Source: Chamaelirium japonicum (lineage: Eukaryota > Streptophyta > Magnoliopsida > Liliales > Melanthiaceae). From it: a stretch of DNA of 64,000 nt. The stretch lies in NCBI GenBank assembly GCA_947650365.1, contig OX393550.1:116991515-117055514 (forward strand), in the 5' to 3' direction. The position numbers and the translations under genes were made by a program. Below are positions 1 through 12,800 of the stretch, in pieces (position 1 is the first letter of the stretch; each line of letters starts with the position of its first letter). The notes under the pieces are model-generated. The model made no database searches. It had not been told where the DNA came from and was given only the letters and a program-made list of their open reading frames with translations.

Positions 1-753
1 TACGCCTTACTTCCAATACCTCATCCATTTACTAGTTGGTTACTTGGTTAGCATAAGTTTTCAACCATGGAGGTAATCTAGTAGGTCAGTAGTTATGCAC
101 ACTTGGGAGCAAGAAGACAAGACAAGAAACAGCAAGATACCCAAGAATAAACTGAAAGAGCTTAAACAGGGATCATGTGGCAATTTTAGAGATAAATTAG
201 TGGAGGGGAATTGAATTTTATAACTGCACCAAATATGATGTGGGACCATAGTTGCTAGAGAAGTTCTAGGAGAATGTATAGGCATTAGGCACTATAGGGA
301 TGAAAAGAAGCTTGATAATTGGACAATGAGGTCCAAAATATGATTATTAAAAAAAAAAGAAAAGAAAACTTCCTTCAAGGAATGATAAAGAGTTAATACG
401 TTGAGCCCTAATTGATCCTTACTGTTATATTGACAAACGCAAACATCTTTTATTGATCAGATCCTTGTGGGCTTTTGGCAAGCGATATATCCCACGATCC
501 AGAAAACACTTCATTTTAGATGAATTTTTGAGCACATAGTACAGTTTCATAGTCAAATAAAATTTGAAATGGCAGCTTGTATGAAGGAAGCAGCTACTAA
601 TAGAAAATTGATTCTATACACATTTACTGCGACATAGAAAGAATAACAGTAGTACAGAATTTTTGACTACAAATTCAGTCCATAACACAATAGGTAACTC
701 ATAAGGATTAGCCTATAATTCCCGTAACATAGTAGTAGCAGCTTATCCATTAC
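1..753 (-). other. Formin intron 12 (partial)
   Basis: AT-rich sequence downstream of the donor at 753. I see no further FH2 exon and no clear repeat; a short open frame at 61-285 has no recognisable content. Confidence 0.6.
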
Positions 754-848
754 CTTGCACAAATAATGCATCAGCGTCATTTTATTATTAGTAGCACGAG
801 TATCAGTAAGTTTCAGGAGGCTATCCAGACGGAAACCAATTGCTGATC
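754..848 (-). CDS. Formin exon 12 (FH2), last exon visible
   Basis: 95 nt completing GG|A and encoding SAIGFRLDSLLKLTDTRA to MTLMHYLCK, ending AAG|GTAATG. The expected next segment (a VLA..LLDF-like stretch) was not found in 1-753, so the gene continues beyond the left edge. Confidence 0.93.
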
Positions 849-3800
849 CTGCACAAATTGAACCACAATCAGCAATATCTTAAAGAGAAAGGGGATCTAT
901 CTAACTTAGTGGGGACAAAAGAATAAATAAGAGTTGCATAGGAACAGAATTATTGTTTGGATATAATCTACAAAGTTAAACTTCTGTTCGCTGTTCGTGT
1001 GCCTAAAGGTAAGAATGCATGCTCAAAAACGAGAAGCCCAAGAGGTTTTCAATGGAAAGTAGTGGTAGTCTAAACAATGGCAAGAGTATGAGAAATTAGA
1101 GAATGTAGAAGGTAACTAAATCCACAAAAGGAGGCTAAGAAACTTGTGCAAGGTACAATAAGCAGGTTTTAGTTATCTCTTGCAGCAAGTTAAGCTTACA
1201 GAGGGTAAAAACAATATTTAGCGTAAATAAGAAAGAAGAAAGTGAGATTGAGAGGATAATAGGGATGAAATGGGAAGATGACATTATGTTAAATCACACT
1301 TTAAAAAACTAAATCTGAGTGTCTTAGGAATCAGAAATAGTGTCCATGCTCAAAAATATGCTTGGGAGTGGTGATGGCCTTGGCACTTTGACAATGCAAG
1401 GACAAGTTTAGTCAGACAAAGAACAGCAAGGGAATGATACAAGCAGAATAGAGCATTGGAGAAAGAGGGAGGTGGTGCTAACCATTTGGAATAAGCTTGG
1501 GACTATTTCACATGCAATAAGTTCTAATGTGTTGGTTGAATAGGAATATGAGGTTTTGGAGCGTCTGAGATTAACCTAGGATAAGCTTTTCTTATTACCA
1601 GTATTTCCATTTATCCTAAGACATTTTTTCATGTTTTTCAAAAAGTTAGTGATGATTAATCATTGAACCTCAACTTTGTTCATAGTCCAAGTAACAAGTG
1701 AAAGGCTATTCCAACGTGCTTATTCGATAAAATTAGAATATGGGGGGATGGGTTAAAGGTCATTTGACAATTACATTTTTTGCTTTCTCATTTAAAATTG
1801 AAGATTCAGGTGTGATATCTATTAGAAAGTGCACAAAACTTTAGTTCCTTAAAATAATTTGATGCAGGATGATATAAAGTTTGATCAATAATCATGTAGG
1901 AAATGAATAAGCCTGAGATTATCCTGCATTTTACTTTTCCAGTCAACTAACTCGAACTATGGAGTAACCAGTTCAAGCCCAAATTGAATTTTGAACAATT
2001 CTATCGGATAAAGGCTTGCAAAAATTCAAAAGACAACAGTAACTTCCTGATGCTCCCATCCAGATTTCTTTAAATAAGCGCAAGATTTTAAGCTCTAAAC
2101 TTGTGATACAGAAGTTTGACAAAAGAATAATAATCTATATGAGATGTCACCACGATTAAGCAAATACTTTGATGACGAAACTCCATTTGTAGTATGGAAT
2201 CACATCATAAAGAAATTGATGGGGCATCACAGCCAACCATCTTGAAGACAGAAGCCTAAATTTCATTAGACTTTTCAAAAGTTGAAAATCATACATCTGT
2301 CACCCCTCTTTTAGACTCAGGACCCTAATCCTAGACCACGCATGACAAGATCTAAAGCATAGAGCTAAATGACTCAATCCCAATACAAAAAATATAAGAA
2401 ACATGGACCAGATTACTGTTATATTTTGATGAAAAATAAGAAAAACAGTTGGGTCCCTCCAAGATGTTGATTTCATGAATTACGAGCATAGGAAGTCTCT
2501 TTTATGCATGCACTGTTTTTTTTTTCTTCCTCTTTATTTCCTTATCTAGGGGAGTCCCAAGTCAAGTGGGTCTCTTCAATGTTTGGGTAGTTGGATATCT
2601 TAAAATATATAAAAACCCACACATAGAAGGATGCTGGTGAAATATTGTATCTGTAATTTATGGTGTGATGGGACTATGGGAGGCAGCAATTTGAGCAGTA
2701 ATATCGCAGGTTTCTTCTATATTCCAGCCGCCAGTATAGCCTTCAAAACTTGCCTTTTGACTCAAAGTTGATATCGCTTTTATTATTTTCCATATTTTAT
2801 AATCCAAATAAAAATATAAGCCCTTAAGATAGAACTAGAGGGGAAACCCCTCCATAAGAAAGTAGACGCACATTGCGGTTCAAATGATTGTTGATGCCCT
2901 CATTTTTCCTCATGTTGCTTTCTTCTTGCAGATGAGATTTATTCGATGGATGCTGTTAATGTATAGAGATGGGTCGGGTTATATGTACAGTCGGGTCGGG
3001 TTGTGTGTGTATACATGTACATATATATTGGGCTTCAGTTACTCAATGAGATGCATTCCATTTTCTCCAAACCCTAACCGTCATCTCTTAACATGGTATC
3101 AGAGCTCTAGGGTTTCTCCGCGGTGAAGGCGACTCCTCTGGCATCTCCTCCTCCGGCACCGGCCTCCTCCTCCTCCGGCCTTCCCCTCCTGCACCCCACC
3201 CGGCTTACACCTCCTCCTCCTCCGGCCTTCCGGCAACTCCTCCCTCCCTGGCAGCCCCTCCAGCACGCCGGTAGCCCCTCCAGCCCCCTCCTGCACCCGA
3301 TTCCCCCCTCCGGCAGCCCCTCCAGCACCTGATTCTCCCCTCCGGCAGCCTCTCCAGCACTCCGGCAGCCCCTCCAGCCCCCTCATGCACCCTATTCCCT
3401 TCTCACCCGCACCGGCAGCCCCTCCAGCACTCCGACAGCCCCTCCAGTCCCCTCCTGCACCCGATTCCCCCCTTCGGCAGCCCCTTCAGCACCCTCCTGC
3501 ACTCGATTCCCCCCTTCGGCAGCCCCTCCAACACTCCGGCAGCCTCGCTGCCCTCTCCTGCACCTTCTGAAGCCCCCCTACACCTCCTGAAGCCCCCGCC
3601 GCCCCCCTCCTGCACCTCCTGCAACCTCCGCCGCCCCCTCCTGCACCCCCTGAAGCCCCCACCGCCCCTCCTGCACCTCTTGCAGCACCCACCGCCTCCT
3701 CCTGCACCTCCTGAAGCCCCACCGCCCCCTCCTGCCCCCCTGCAACCCACGCCGCCACCTCCTGCACCCCCCTGCCGCCCCCCATCGCCCCACCGCTCCT

Positions 3801-6800
3801 CCCCTGGCCCTCCTCCTCCGGCCCGTCTCCTCTGTACCGGACTGCCCGGGATCTCCCTTGTGCCGGCTCGCCCTCGTACTTCAGGGGTATGACTTCCTAC
3901 AGCATCTCTTGGCTCCCATACTGCCTGCACACAGTAGCTGATCATCGAGTCCCTCCGTCTCCTCGTTTTGATGGTATTATCGGGCCACGTCCCTCCACCA
4001 CGTCAGTCGACTATGGACGTCGTCAGGGTCCCCTCCGCCATGATGGCGGGACTGTTGCTGCCGCTGATCTCCCTACTCCAGCACCGCCTGCCACCACTCC
4101 TGCTCCGTCTCGGTCTTACTCCGACCGCCTCCAACGCTTTGAAGAGTTACTGTTTCGATACCTCGCCTCCACCAGCTTTTCGGCAGATCACAGTCTCTCT
4201 GCCACTCCGGGTACTTCTACTCAGTCTCGGTCTTCCTCCGACTGCCTTCAGCGCTTTGAGGAGTTACTGTTGCGATACCTCGCCTCCACCAGCTCTTCGA
4301 CAGATCACAGTCTCTCTACCACTCCAGGTACTACTGCTCCATGGATCTTCGACTCTGGTGCCTCCTGCCACCTTACCTCCGATCCTTCTGTACTCACGGA
4401 CTGTAGCCCTGCTCCCACCCACCTGGGGATCCACATTGCTGACGGGACTCGTGTACCCATTTCGCAGTGTGGATCCATCACCCCTGCCTCCGATCCCACT
4501 GGTCGCCTAACCTTACCTCGTGTTCACCTTGCTCCCCGCTTAAACATTAGCTTAATATCTGTTAGTTCTCTTTGTGACTCGGGCCTGATCGTTACATTTA
4601 CTTCTTCTTCTTGTTCTGTACAACAGGTTCCCACTTCCACTCCGTCAGCTCTGTCTGTTACCTCTGATGCCGATTTGTGGCACAGAAGGTTAGGTCACAT
4701 ATCCAGTGATCGACTCCAAAGCGTTTTTCGCTCTGGCGCTTTGGGTCAGGTGTCCTTCTCTCTCTTTGTCTGCACTGGGTGTCGATTAGCAAAGCATCTG
4801 GCTCTTCCTTTTTCTACTATGTTTCCCGTTCCAGTGCCCCTTTTGATCTCGTGCACTCTAACGTATGGGGTCTTGCTCCAGTTGCCTCTTTTACTGGTTT
4901 TTTGTATTATGTGAGCTTCATAGATGATTACTCCCACTGCACCTGGGTCTATCTCATGTGTCGCCACTCCGAGATTCCTCATATTTACAGGACCTTTACT
5001 ACTATGCTTCACACCTAGTTTGGTCGGCGCATTAAGACTTTTCGATCTGATTGTGCCCAGGAGTATCTATCCTCTGAGATGAGTGAGATCCTTCAGACTC
5101 ACGACACTCTTCACCAACAGTCGTGTCCCCACACCAATGAACAAAACGGAGTCGTCGAGCGCAAACATACCAAATCATGTTATTTTAATCTGATGTATAC
5201 ACCAGGTGTTCTATCCATATCAATAGCATCTATCCATCAGATGAATAGGTCTCAAGGCACAATTAACCAGGCATCAAAATCTCCATCACGCTTGAACTTG
5301 CCTCGAGGTCATAGTTAGATCCATTGGCTTTCATTCCTACCAATATTCATATTCTTACAAGATAGGAAAGTTTTTAAAAATTCCAATGTGGTTACAAATT
5401 CAATCTCTAACATACAGTAAATATAAGTGACATAACAAGGCCTATTGTCCCTTAATTAACTAAGAATTTTCTGAGTGGGTAAACAATTCAGTTACCTCTC
5501 GCAGTTCCCTGATTTAACGTATTCCCAAGATAAAGAATCTTCTTCATGATTTCCTTTAGTTTGTCAGAATTTCGAATCTGGGAAACCAAAATAGAAATGA
5601 TTGCTGTGATGAAATAAACCATATGCATAGACAAGAAGTTGTGGGAGCAATAGAGATTTACCTCATCACATGCAGCACCTACAGTATTCAAACACTTGTT
5701 GAAATCTGAAATCTGGAAAAATGATTGGCAAAGGAGTCATGAAACTTCATCATGGTTAGTTCCACAGATAACTAATAACAACACAGATACATTTACAACC
5801 TGTGAGCCAAACAGAATCTTGAAAGAAAATACTCTTAACTTGGATTCCACCCGTGGAACTTTCATCAATTCTAAAAAGAACTGCAGAACAAAAGATCAAC
5901 AAACATGTTCCAATAAATTTATATTTTCTACAATAGAAAAAGCCTACAACGGTTTCATAATGAAAAAAAAATTATATAGCACATAAGTTTATATTAAATG
6001 CGCATAAAAAACATGAGAGCACTACATGACTAATAGAACAAAAAGGAAAGAATTGAATGAAAATATTTCGTACGCATTTGCAGGATAGATGCTCATGGGA
6101 TGTAGTAATGATTACAAAATTCACTTTTAAATTTTAAATTCCATTACAAATGCCAAAGATGTGGAAGGATATAACTAGTTTAGGACGAGAAATGAAAAGA
6201 TATGGACAAATTCAAGATTTAAGGGAGAATATCATTAGAAAAAGCAGTCATAAGAATAATTTAATGTCCTCAAATATGGGTGTATTAAAGGTGAAGTAGT
6301 GTAACGAGATCATTTCTTATAGTTTTAGTATTATGACTCTATTATGTGTATGTATCAAATTCTTCCTAACTCCATTCTCCTTGTTGGAATCTCTTTTCTA
6401 TCCCTCTGCATTTATTTCGTATTCAATTTTGATTTCTGATCCCAATTAGAGAACTAACCCTATAGTTCCCTTAATCATATCAAATTATATCTGCAACCTT
6501 AAAAGCTACTAATTTTGAAGTTTACCTGCTCACATTTTCCAAGGTTTTCCCTGTTGCCTGTGTAACCCTAACAGTCAAATGGTGCAGAAAGTCAGAAGAA
6601 AAAAAAGAAGGTTTCAGACGAGAAATGAACAGACAAAACATGAGATGATAGTCGCACGACTATACGTCACCTTGAGAAGCTCCATCTCCTCTTTTGTTGG
6701 ACAAAACTTTATGAGATTTTCCACTTGATCAGCATCTAGAATGGAATCATCCAATGCTAGAGCAGCGTTCTGCAGTAATTAGTAAATTTAAGCTAAAAAC

Positions 6801-9800
6801 CAGAAGAAAAATATGTATTCGAAAAAGCTAAAAGCAAAAGCTCACTAAGAGTTTATATATAACCAGTTTCTACAAGCATCACCTATGTGTAAAAGACATA
6901 CTCCATTAAGTTTTTTTTTTGAGGAAATTCCTCTCCTAGGGAGAGAGGATGGGGTTAAGCCATACCCCAAGCTATTTATTAATAGAAATAAAGAAGTTTA
7001 GTACAAGGAGTCTATTACAAGTTTAATCATAGCGCTCAAGGTAGCCGAAAGTCCCCCAAACCAGAATTTAACCAGAGCCAATGAAGCGCACCAAGTGGTC
7101 TCCCAAGCCTTCTCCTTATTTCTAAAGATACGAGCATTTATTTCCTTCCAAATTCCCCAGCAAACCCCAATTACTAGCAAGTCCCATGCTGGCCGAAGAT
7201 CTCGGTGGAACATCACTACAATTAAGGAGTGCAAAAAAAAAAAATTTATGCTTTCAAGATTGAGAAGCTAGTTTTCTTTCTACAAACCTTTGAGTTGTCT
7301 CTTCCTCGGTCAAAAAAATCAAAGGGTATTTCGTTGGAAACAATCAAGGAAGGGACAAAGGACTTGGCTTTAGATGTAGGTGAACTTAGCTCTTATGAGT
7401 TTAGAAGCTTTATAATGCTTCAAAAGAACAATAAAAATTATAAACCTATAAGAAGAATAAGGGAAAGGCAAAGATACAATTCTAAATCTAAAGAAAATGG
7501 ACAAAAAGGCTGAAAAGATGAAAAGGAAAGAAAAGGCAAAAAGGCAAGACCCAAATCAGGTGTTATGAGTGCCATGGGTTTGGCATATTTCTTTGATCAT
7601 CCTTATAACAAGAAAGTTGAGGCTAAGGACATGAAAGTGGCTTCTAAGTCTACCTCCTACTTAGTGCTCATATGGACAATTAGCAGGCTGCTGATAGCTA
7701 GCCCAGTGATTCTGACTTGTCAGAGTGACTATGATGAGCACGATATTCAAGCAGCTTATGAGGATCTATTAACTGAGATGATTAAGGTTAAAAACAAAAA
7801 TAAAAGCCTAATGAAAAAGATGAAATACAAGGAATATGATGAAAACTGGAACTAGAGGTAAAAGAGTCTGCAACTCAAGTTATTCAACTGAAAATACTTC
7901 TCTTCTAGACAAAATTAAGTATGCGGATGAAGGTCACCTAGAAAAAAATTGAAAAACAAATCACTTGATAATAAAACTATTAAACTCGAAAACGAACTGA
8001 AAAAATCAAGTGAAAATATCAAATTTTAACTAATGGGCTAGGGTGAATAAGCATCTAACTATAGGAAAATCGGTAGATGATAGACATGTTCTAGGTTTTG
8101 TTATTGATAATATTACTACATTATCTTCTAGGACCATGTTTGTATTGCTAGATGTCCTCACATGTTGTTCCTTGTCCTAATCTATTGATGTGTGTTTTCA
8201 CTGTGGGGACACAAGCTATATCTAAGGGCCTGAAGCTAGGGAGAAAATTCTATAAGAATGATTTTCATAATATGCAAGGTCGTCTACTTAGCCAAATCAG
8301 TCACTTAGTAAAAAACTCTAACACGGATAGATGGACTAAAAAGTAAGAAGAAGTCTTATTCTGAGATTCCTCCCATTGGCTGTGCATGAAAATCATCTCT
8401 GAAGGTTAGAGCCATCTGGTTTATGAAGATGATTTGCATGTTTCCACATTCACTGAGCATACAAGCAACCTTAGGAATGTACTCATGTGCTATGTTGGAT
8501 GATTGATTACTTCATCATAGTCAAAGTCAATTTGATTGGCTGTATTCTTGCCTAATATTATGAGTTAGACAGGATTTCTTCTCAGGTTACCTTTTAAAGT
8601 GTTATCGTTGGACTACTGGAAACTGCCTTTTTTCTGCTTTACTAGAACCAAAATCAAAATTTCAAAATGTTTCTTTTTACGCATTGGGTTTGTTAGGAGA
8701 TGACGGCTAGGGTTTGGAGAGGAATAGAATGCATTCCATTGAGGGACTCAAGCCCAATATATGTACATGTATATCTATACAATCCGACCCGACTGTACAT
8801 TAAACCCGACCCGACTGTATGTACATTAACACTCCCCCTCAAACTCACGGTGGATCATGAACCGAGAGTTTGCCTAGAAAATGTCGGAAGCGAGCAATCG
8901 TCAGGGGCTTCGTCAGAAAATCAGCAGTCTGCTCCGATGAGGAAATGAAAGGCAGGGAGATGGTGTGGTCGATAAACGTCTGGCGAACATAATGACAATC
9001 AACTTCAATATGCTTTGTTCGCTCATGGAAGACCGGGTTGCTAGCAATCTGAATAGCACTCCGGTTGTCACAGAAGAGCGGGGTGGGCCCGGATATCACC
9101 ACTCCCAAGTCGAGCAGAAGACGGCGAAGCCAGACAATTTCGGCGGTGGTGGAAGCCATAGCCCTATATTCGGCTTCGGTGCTGGAGCGAGCAACAGACT
9201 CCTGCTTCTTGCTGCGCCACGAAATCAGTGAGTCACCCAGAAACACACAGTATCCTGTAGTCGATCGACGAGTGGCTGCATCTCCTGCCCAATCTGCATC
9301 GGAGTAGGCACGCAGCACCAACGGAGAGGTGGAGGGAAACAGTAGTGAACGGGTGATGGTGCCCCGGAGGTAGAGGATAATCCGAAGAACAGCTGCAGTG
9401 TACTGACCGTGGAGCCTGAACAAACTGACTGACAATGCCAACAGCATGGGCAATGTCTGGCCGGGTCATGGTGAGATAGACGAGCATCCCAACCAGCCTC
9501 TGGTAGCGGGAGACATCCTGGAGCGGCTCACCGTCAGTAGCGAGAAGCTTCAAATTGAGCTCCATGGGTGTATCTGCAGTGCGCGTGTCAGTAAGAGCAG
9601 CATCAGCAAGGATGTCGGAGATGTACTTCTGCTGGGAGACCAACAGACCACGAGCTGACCGGGCAATCTCAAGGCCCAAAAAGTAGCGAAGAGATCCCAG
9701 ATCTTTCATCTCAAACTAACTCTGGAGGTGCCGCTGGAGAGAGGCGATGGTGGCACTGTCATCCCCAGTGATGATCATATCATCCACATAGAGGAGAAGA

Positions 9801-12800
9801 ACTGCAATGCCCTGACTGGAGGAGCGAGTGAACAAGGCATAGTCAGAGTGACGCTCAACAAAACCGGCGGCCAGAACTGCACTGCGAAATCGCTCAAACC
9901 AAGCACGAGGGGCCTGCTTGAGCACATAGATGGCTCTGCGCAACCGACACACGTGCCCTGGAGGAACAGAAATGCCCGGAGGAGGAGCCATGTAGACTTC
10001 CTCGGAGAGATCACCGTGGAGAAACGCATTGGTGACATCCATCTGATGGAGAGGCCACCCTCGAGCAGCTGCCACAGCTAAGAGGGTGCGCACAGTAGTC
10101 ATCCGAGTAACTGGAGCAAACGTCTCATCGTAGTCAATCCCATACTCCTGGGAGAAGCCGCGAGCAACGAGGCGAGCCTTGTGCCGCTCAATGGATCCGT
10201 CAGGTCGAGTCTTGACCTTGAATATCCACTTGCAGCTAACAGGCACCACCCCGGAGGGACAAGGCACCAACTCCCAGGTCTGGGTCCGCTGAAAAGCCTC
10301 AAGCTCAACTGACATAGCCTGCCGCCACTCTGGATGTAACGCTGCTTCACGGTACGATTGGGGCTCCCGATGGGTGTGTATAGCAGTAAGGAAGGCCTGA
10401 AAGGATGGTGAATAGGAGACACTGGCAGAGTAGCCAGAAGAGTCAGGAGAGCCAGAAGGAAAAGCAGAGTAGCCAAACCTGTCAGGAGAGTAGTCATATC
10501 TGTCAGGAGGGTGATGTTCGCGCGCTGGGTAGCACCGAACAGGAGCAGGATCCACGACCGGGGAGGAGGGGGCAGCAGCATCAGGCGAGGGAGTACCAGT
10601 GTGAACCGACTCTGGAGGGGAAGCTGCAGACCGACGGACATAGACACGAGTAATGGGTGGTGGCGGAGGTGGCGAGGGAGACTGAGGAGGTGGTGGTGGT
10701 GGTGGAGGTGGCGGTGGAGACTGAGGAGGTGGTGGTGGAGTAGGTGTGGATGGGGCAACAGAAACCGGGGGTAGAACAGGGATGTGGAGATGTGAGGAGG
10801 GCGAGGAGGATGACGCAGGAGGCAAGGAAAGATCCCGAGACTCAGGTGCAAAATACGGGACATCCTCAACAAAGGAGACGTGACGGGAGACACGGATCCG
10901 ACGAGCTAAGGGATCATAGCAGCGATACCCCTTGTGCTCACGACTGAGCCCCAAGTGAACACACCTAACAGACCTCGCAGAAAGTTTGGTGCGCTCATGG
11001 GGAGGAAGAAGAACGAAGCACGTGCAGCCAAACGTGCAAAGAAGAGAGTAGTCAGGTGGGCTGGATTGAAGGCGCTCGTGAGGGGTGGCACCGGACAGAG
11101 CAGACGACGGAGTGATATTGATGAGGTGGACAGCCGTCATGACAGCTTCAGCCCAGTAGGAGTGAGGAACAGACGCAGAGAGAAGCAAGGCTCGTGCAGT
11201 CTCAAGGACATGACGATGCTTGCGTTCGGTAACGCCGTTCTGCTCATGGGTGTGGGGACATGACTGCTGGTGAAGAGTGCCGTGAGACTGAAGAATCTTA
11301 CGCATCTCAGAGGAGAGATACTCCTTGGCACAATCAGACCGAAAGGTCTTGATGCGCCGACCAAACTGGGTGTGTATCATAGTGGTGAATCTCCTATAGA
11401 TGTGAGGTACTTCAGATCGATGACGCATAAGATAAACCCAGGTGCACCTAGAATAGTCATCGATAAAGCACACATAATACATGTAACCCGATAGAGATGC
11501 AACAGGAGCAGGACCCCAAATGTCCGAATGGACTAAATCAAATAAAGCATCAGACTGGGAAGCACTAGCAGAAAAAGGAAGAGCTAGATGCTTTGCCAGT
11601 CTACAACCTGTACAAACAGAGAGGGGGGAGAAAGACGCTCGACCCAAAGCGCCCGAACGGAATACGCTTTTGAGTCGATCACTCGATATATGACCTAACT
11701 TTCTGTGCCACAGGTCGGCATCAGAGGTGACAGACATGACAGACGCAACTGAAGACACATGAAGATGATCCAACTGGTAGAGTCCTCCTGCCCTACCGCC
11801 CAGCCCAATCCTCTGACCCGTCCGCGAATCCTGCACAACACAAACAGAAGGGGTGAAGGTGACAGTCAGACCAGAGTCGCAAAGAGAACTGATAGATATC
11901 AGATTAATATTAAGACGGGGGGCATGATGGACATGGGGTAGGGTCAGGCGACCAGAAGGGTCAGAGGTGGTAGTGATGGAGCCACATTGCGGAATAGGGA
12001 CGAGAGTCCCATCCGCAGTGCGAACCTCCTGGTGGGTGGTAGTGGGAGAACAGTCCGTGAGGACAGTGGAGTCAAAGGTAAGGTGACAGGAGGCACCCGA
12101 ATCGAAGATCCATGGAGCAGTAGTACCAGAGGTGGCAGACAAGCCGTGCGCAGTCGCGGAGCCGGTGGAGGCTAGGTGGCGAAGAAGGAGCTCCTCGAGG
12201 CGCTGAAGACGGTCCGGCTCAGGCGGAGAAGGTGCTGTGGTAGCAGTGGGGAGCGTCGAGGTCTCTACAGTAGCCGCTGTACCACCAAAGTGGCGGAAGA
12301 AAGACGAACCACGTCCACGGCCCCGTCCACCTCGACCGCCGCGTCGATCGTCGCGAGAGGTCGAAGCCCAGCGGGGGGCTCTCTCATCCGGACCCCAGCG
12401 GGGGTTGCGTGGAGGACGTGTAGGGCAGTCGCGCTTCATGTGGCCGGGCTCCTTGCAATAGTGACAGAAGACAGCCTCATCGGAGAACCCGGCTACCAGG
12501 ACAGAGTCGGAGCTAGGAGCAAGTGGAGGAGGACGAGCGCCCTGAGTCTGAAGGCGGGTCTCCTCGTCGACCAAGGCGAGTAGAGCATCCTCGAGGCGAG
12601 GGAGCGGCTCACGGTGCAGGAGCTGGGCAGCTATGAGAGCAAAGTCCGGTCGAAGTACTGCCAGGAACTGATGCAGGTGGCCCTCGTCGAGGTAGCGCTG
12701 GAAATCCCGGGAGCGGGGGCAGGCACACCGCTCCGGGATCAGTGAGTCTAGCTCATGCCAGTAGGCACTCATCTGACTGAAGAAGTCCTGAATGGTGCGC

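Larger units (their letters stand above)
2954..5175 (+). mobile_element. Ty1/copia fragment: 5' LTR to integrase, truncated
   Basis: A 140-bp LTR (2954-3093, TGTTA...TAACA) is followed directly by an iMet-tRNA primer site TGGTATCAGAGCTCT (3094-3108), a C-rich leader to about 3,885, a protease segment (WIFDSGASCHL) and integrase (GHISSDRL, CTGCRLAKHL, NEQNGVVERKH). No reverse transcriptase, RNase H or 3' LTR follows. It is the same family as the element at 8,691-13,976 but in the opposite orientation. It is a broken fossil with several breaks and antisense to the formin. The right boundary is approximate. Confidence 0.85.

Noticed and set aside
1-753. A further FH2 exon in the first 750 bases
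   Set aside because: I searched the minus strand for the expected sequence after MHYLCK and found no matching codons with splice sites; it probably lies off the left edge.
3099-3945. Overlapping Gly/Arg-rich and Pro-rich frames on both strands
   Set aside because: By-products of the C-rich copia leader; no domain and no stable frame.
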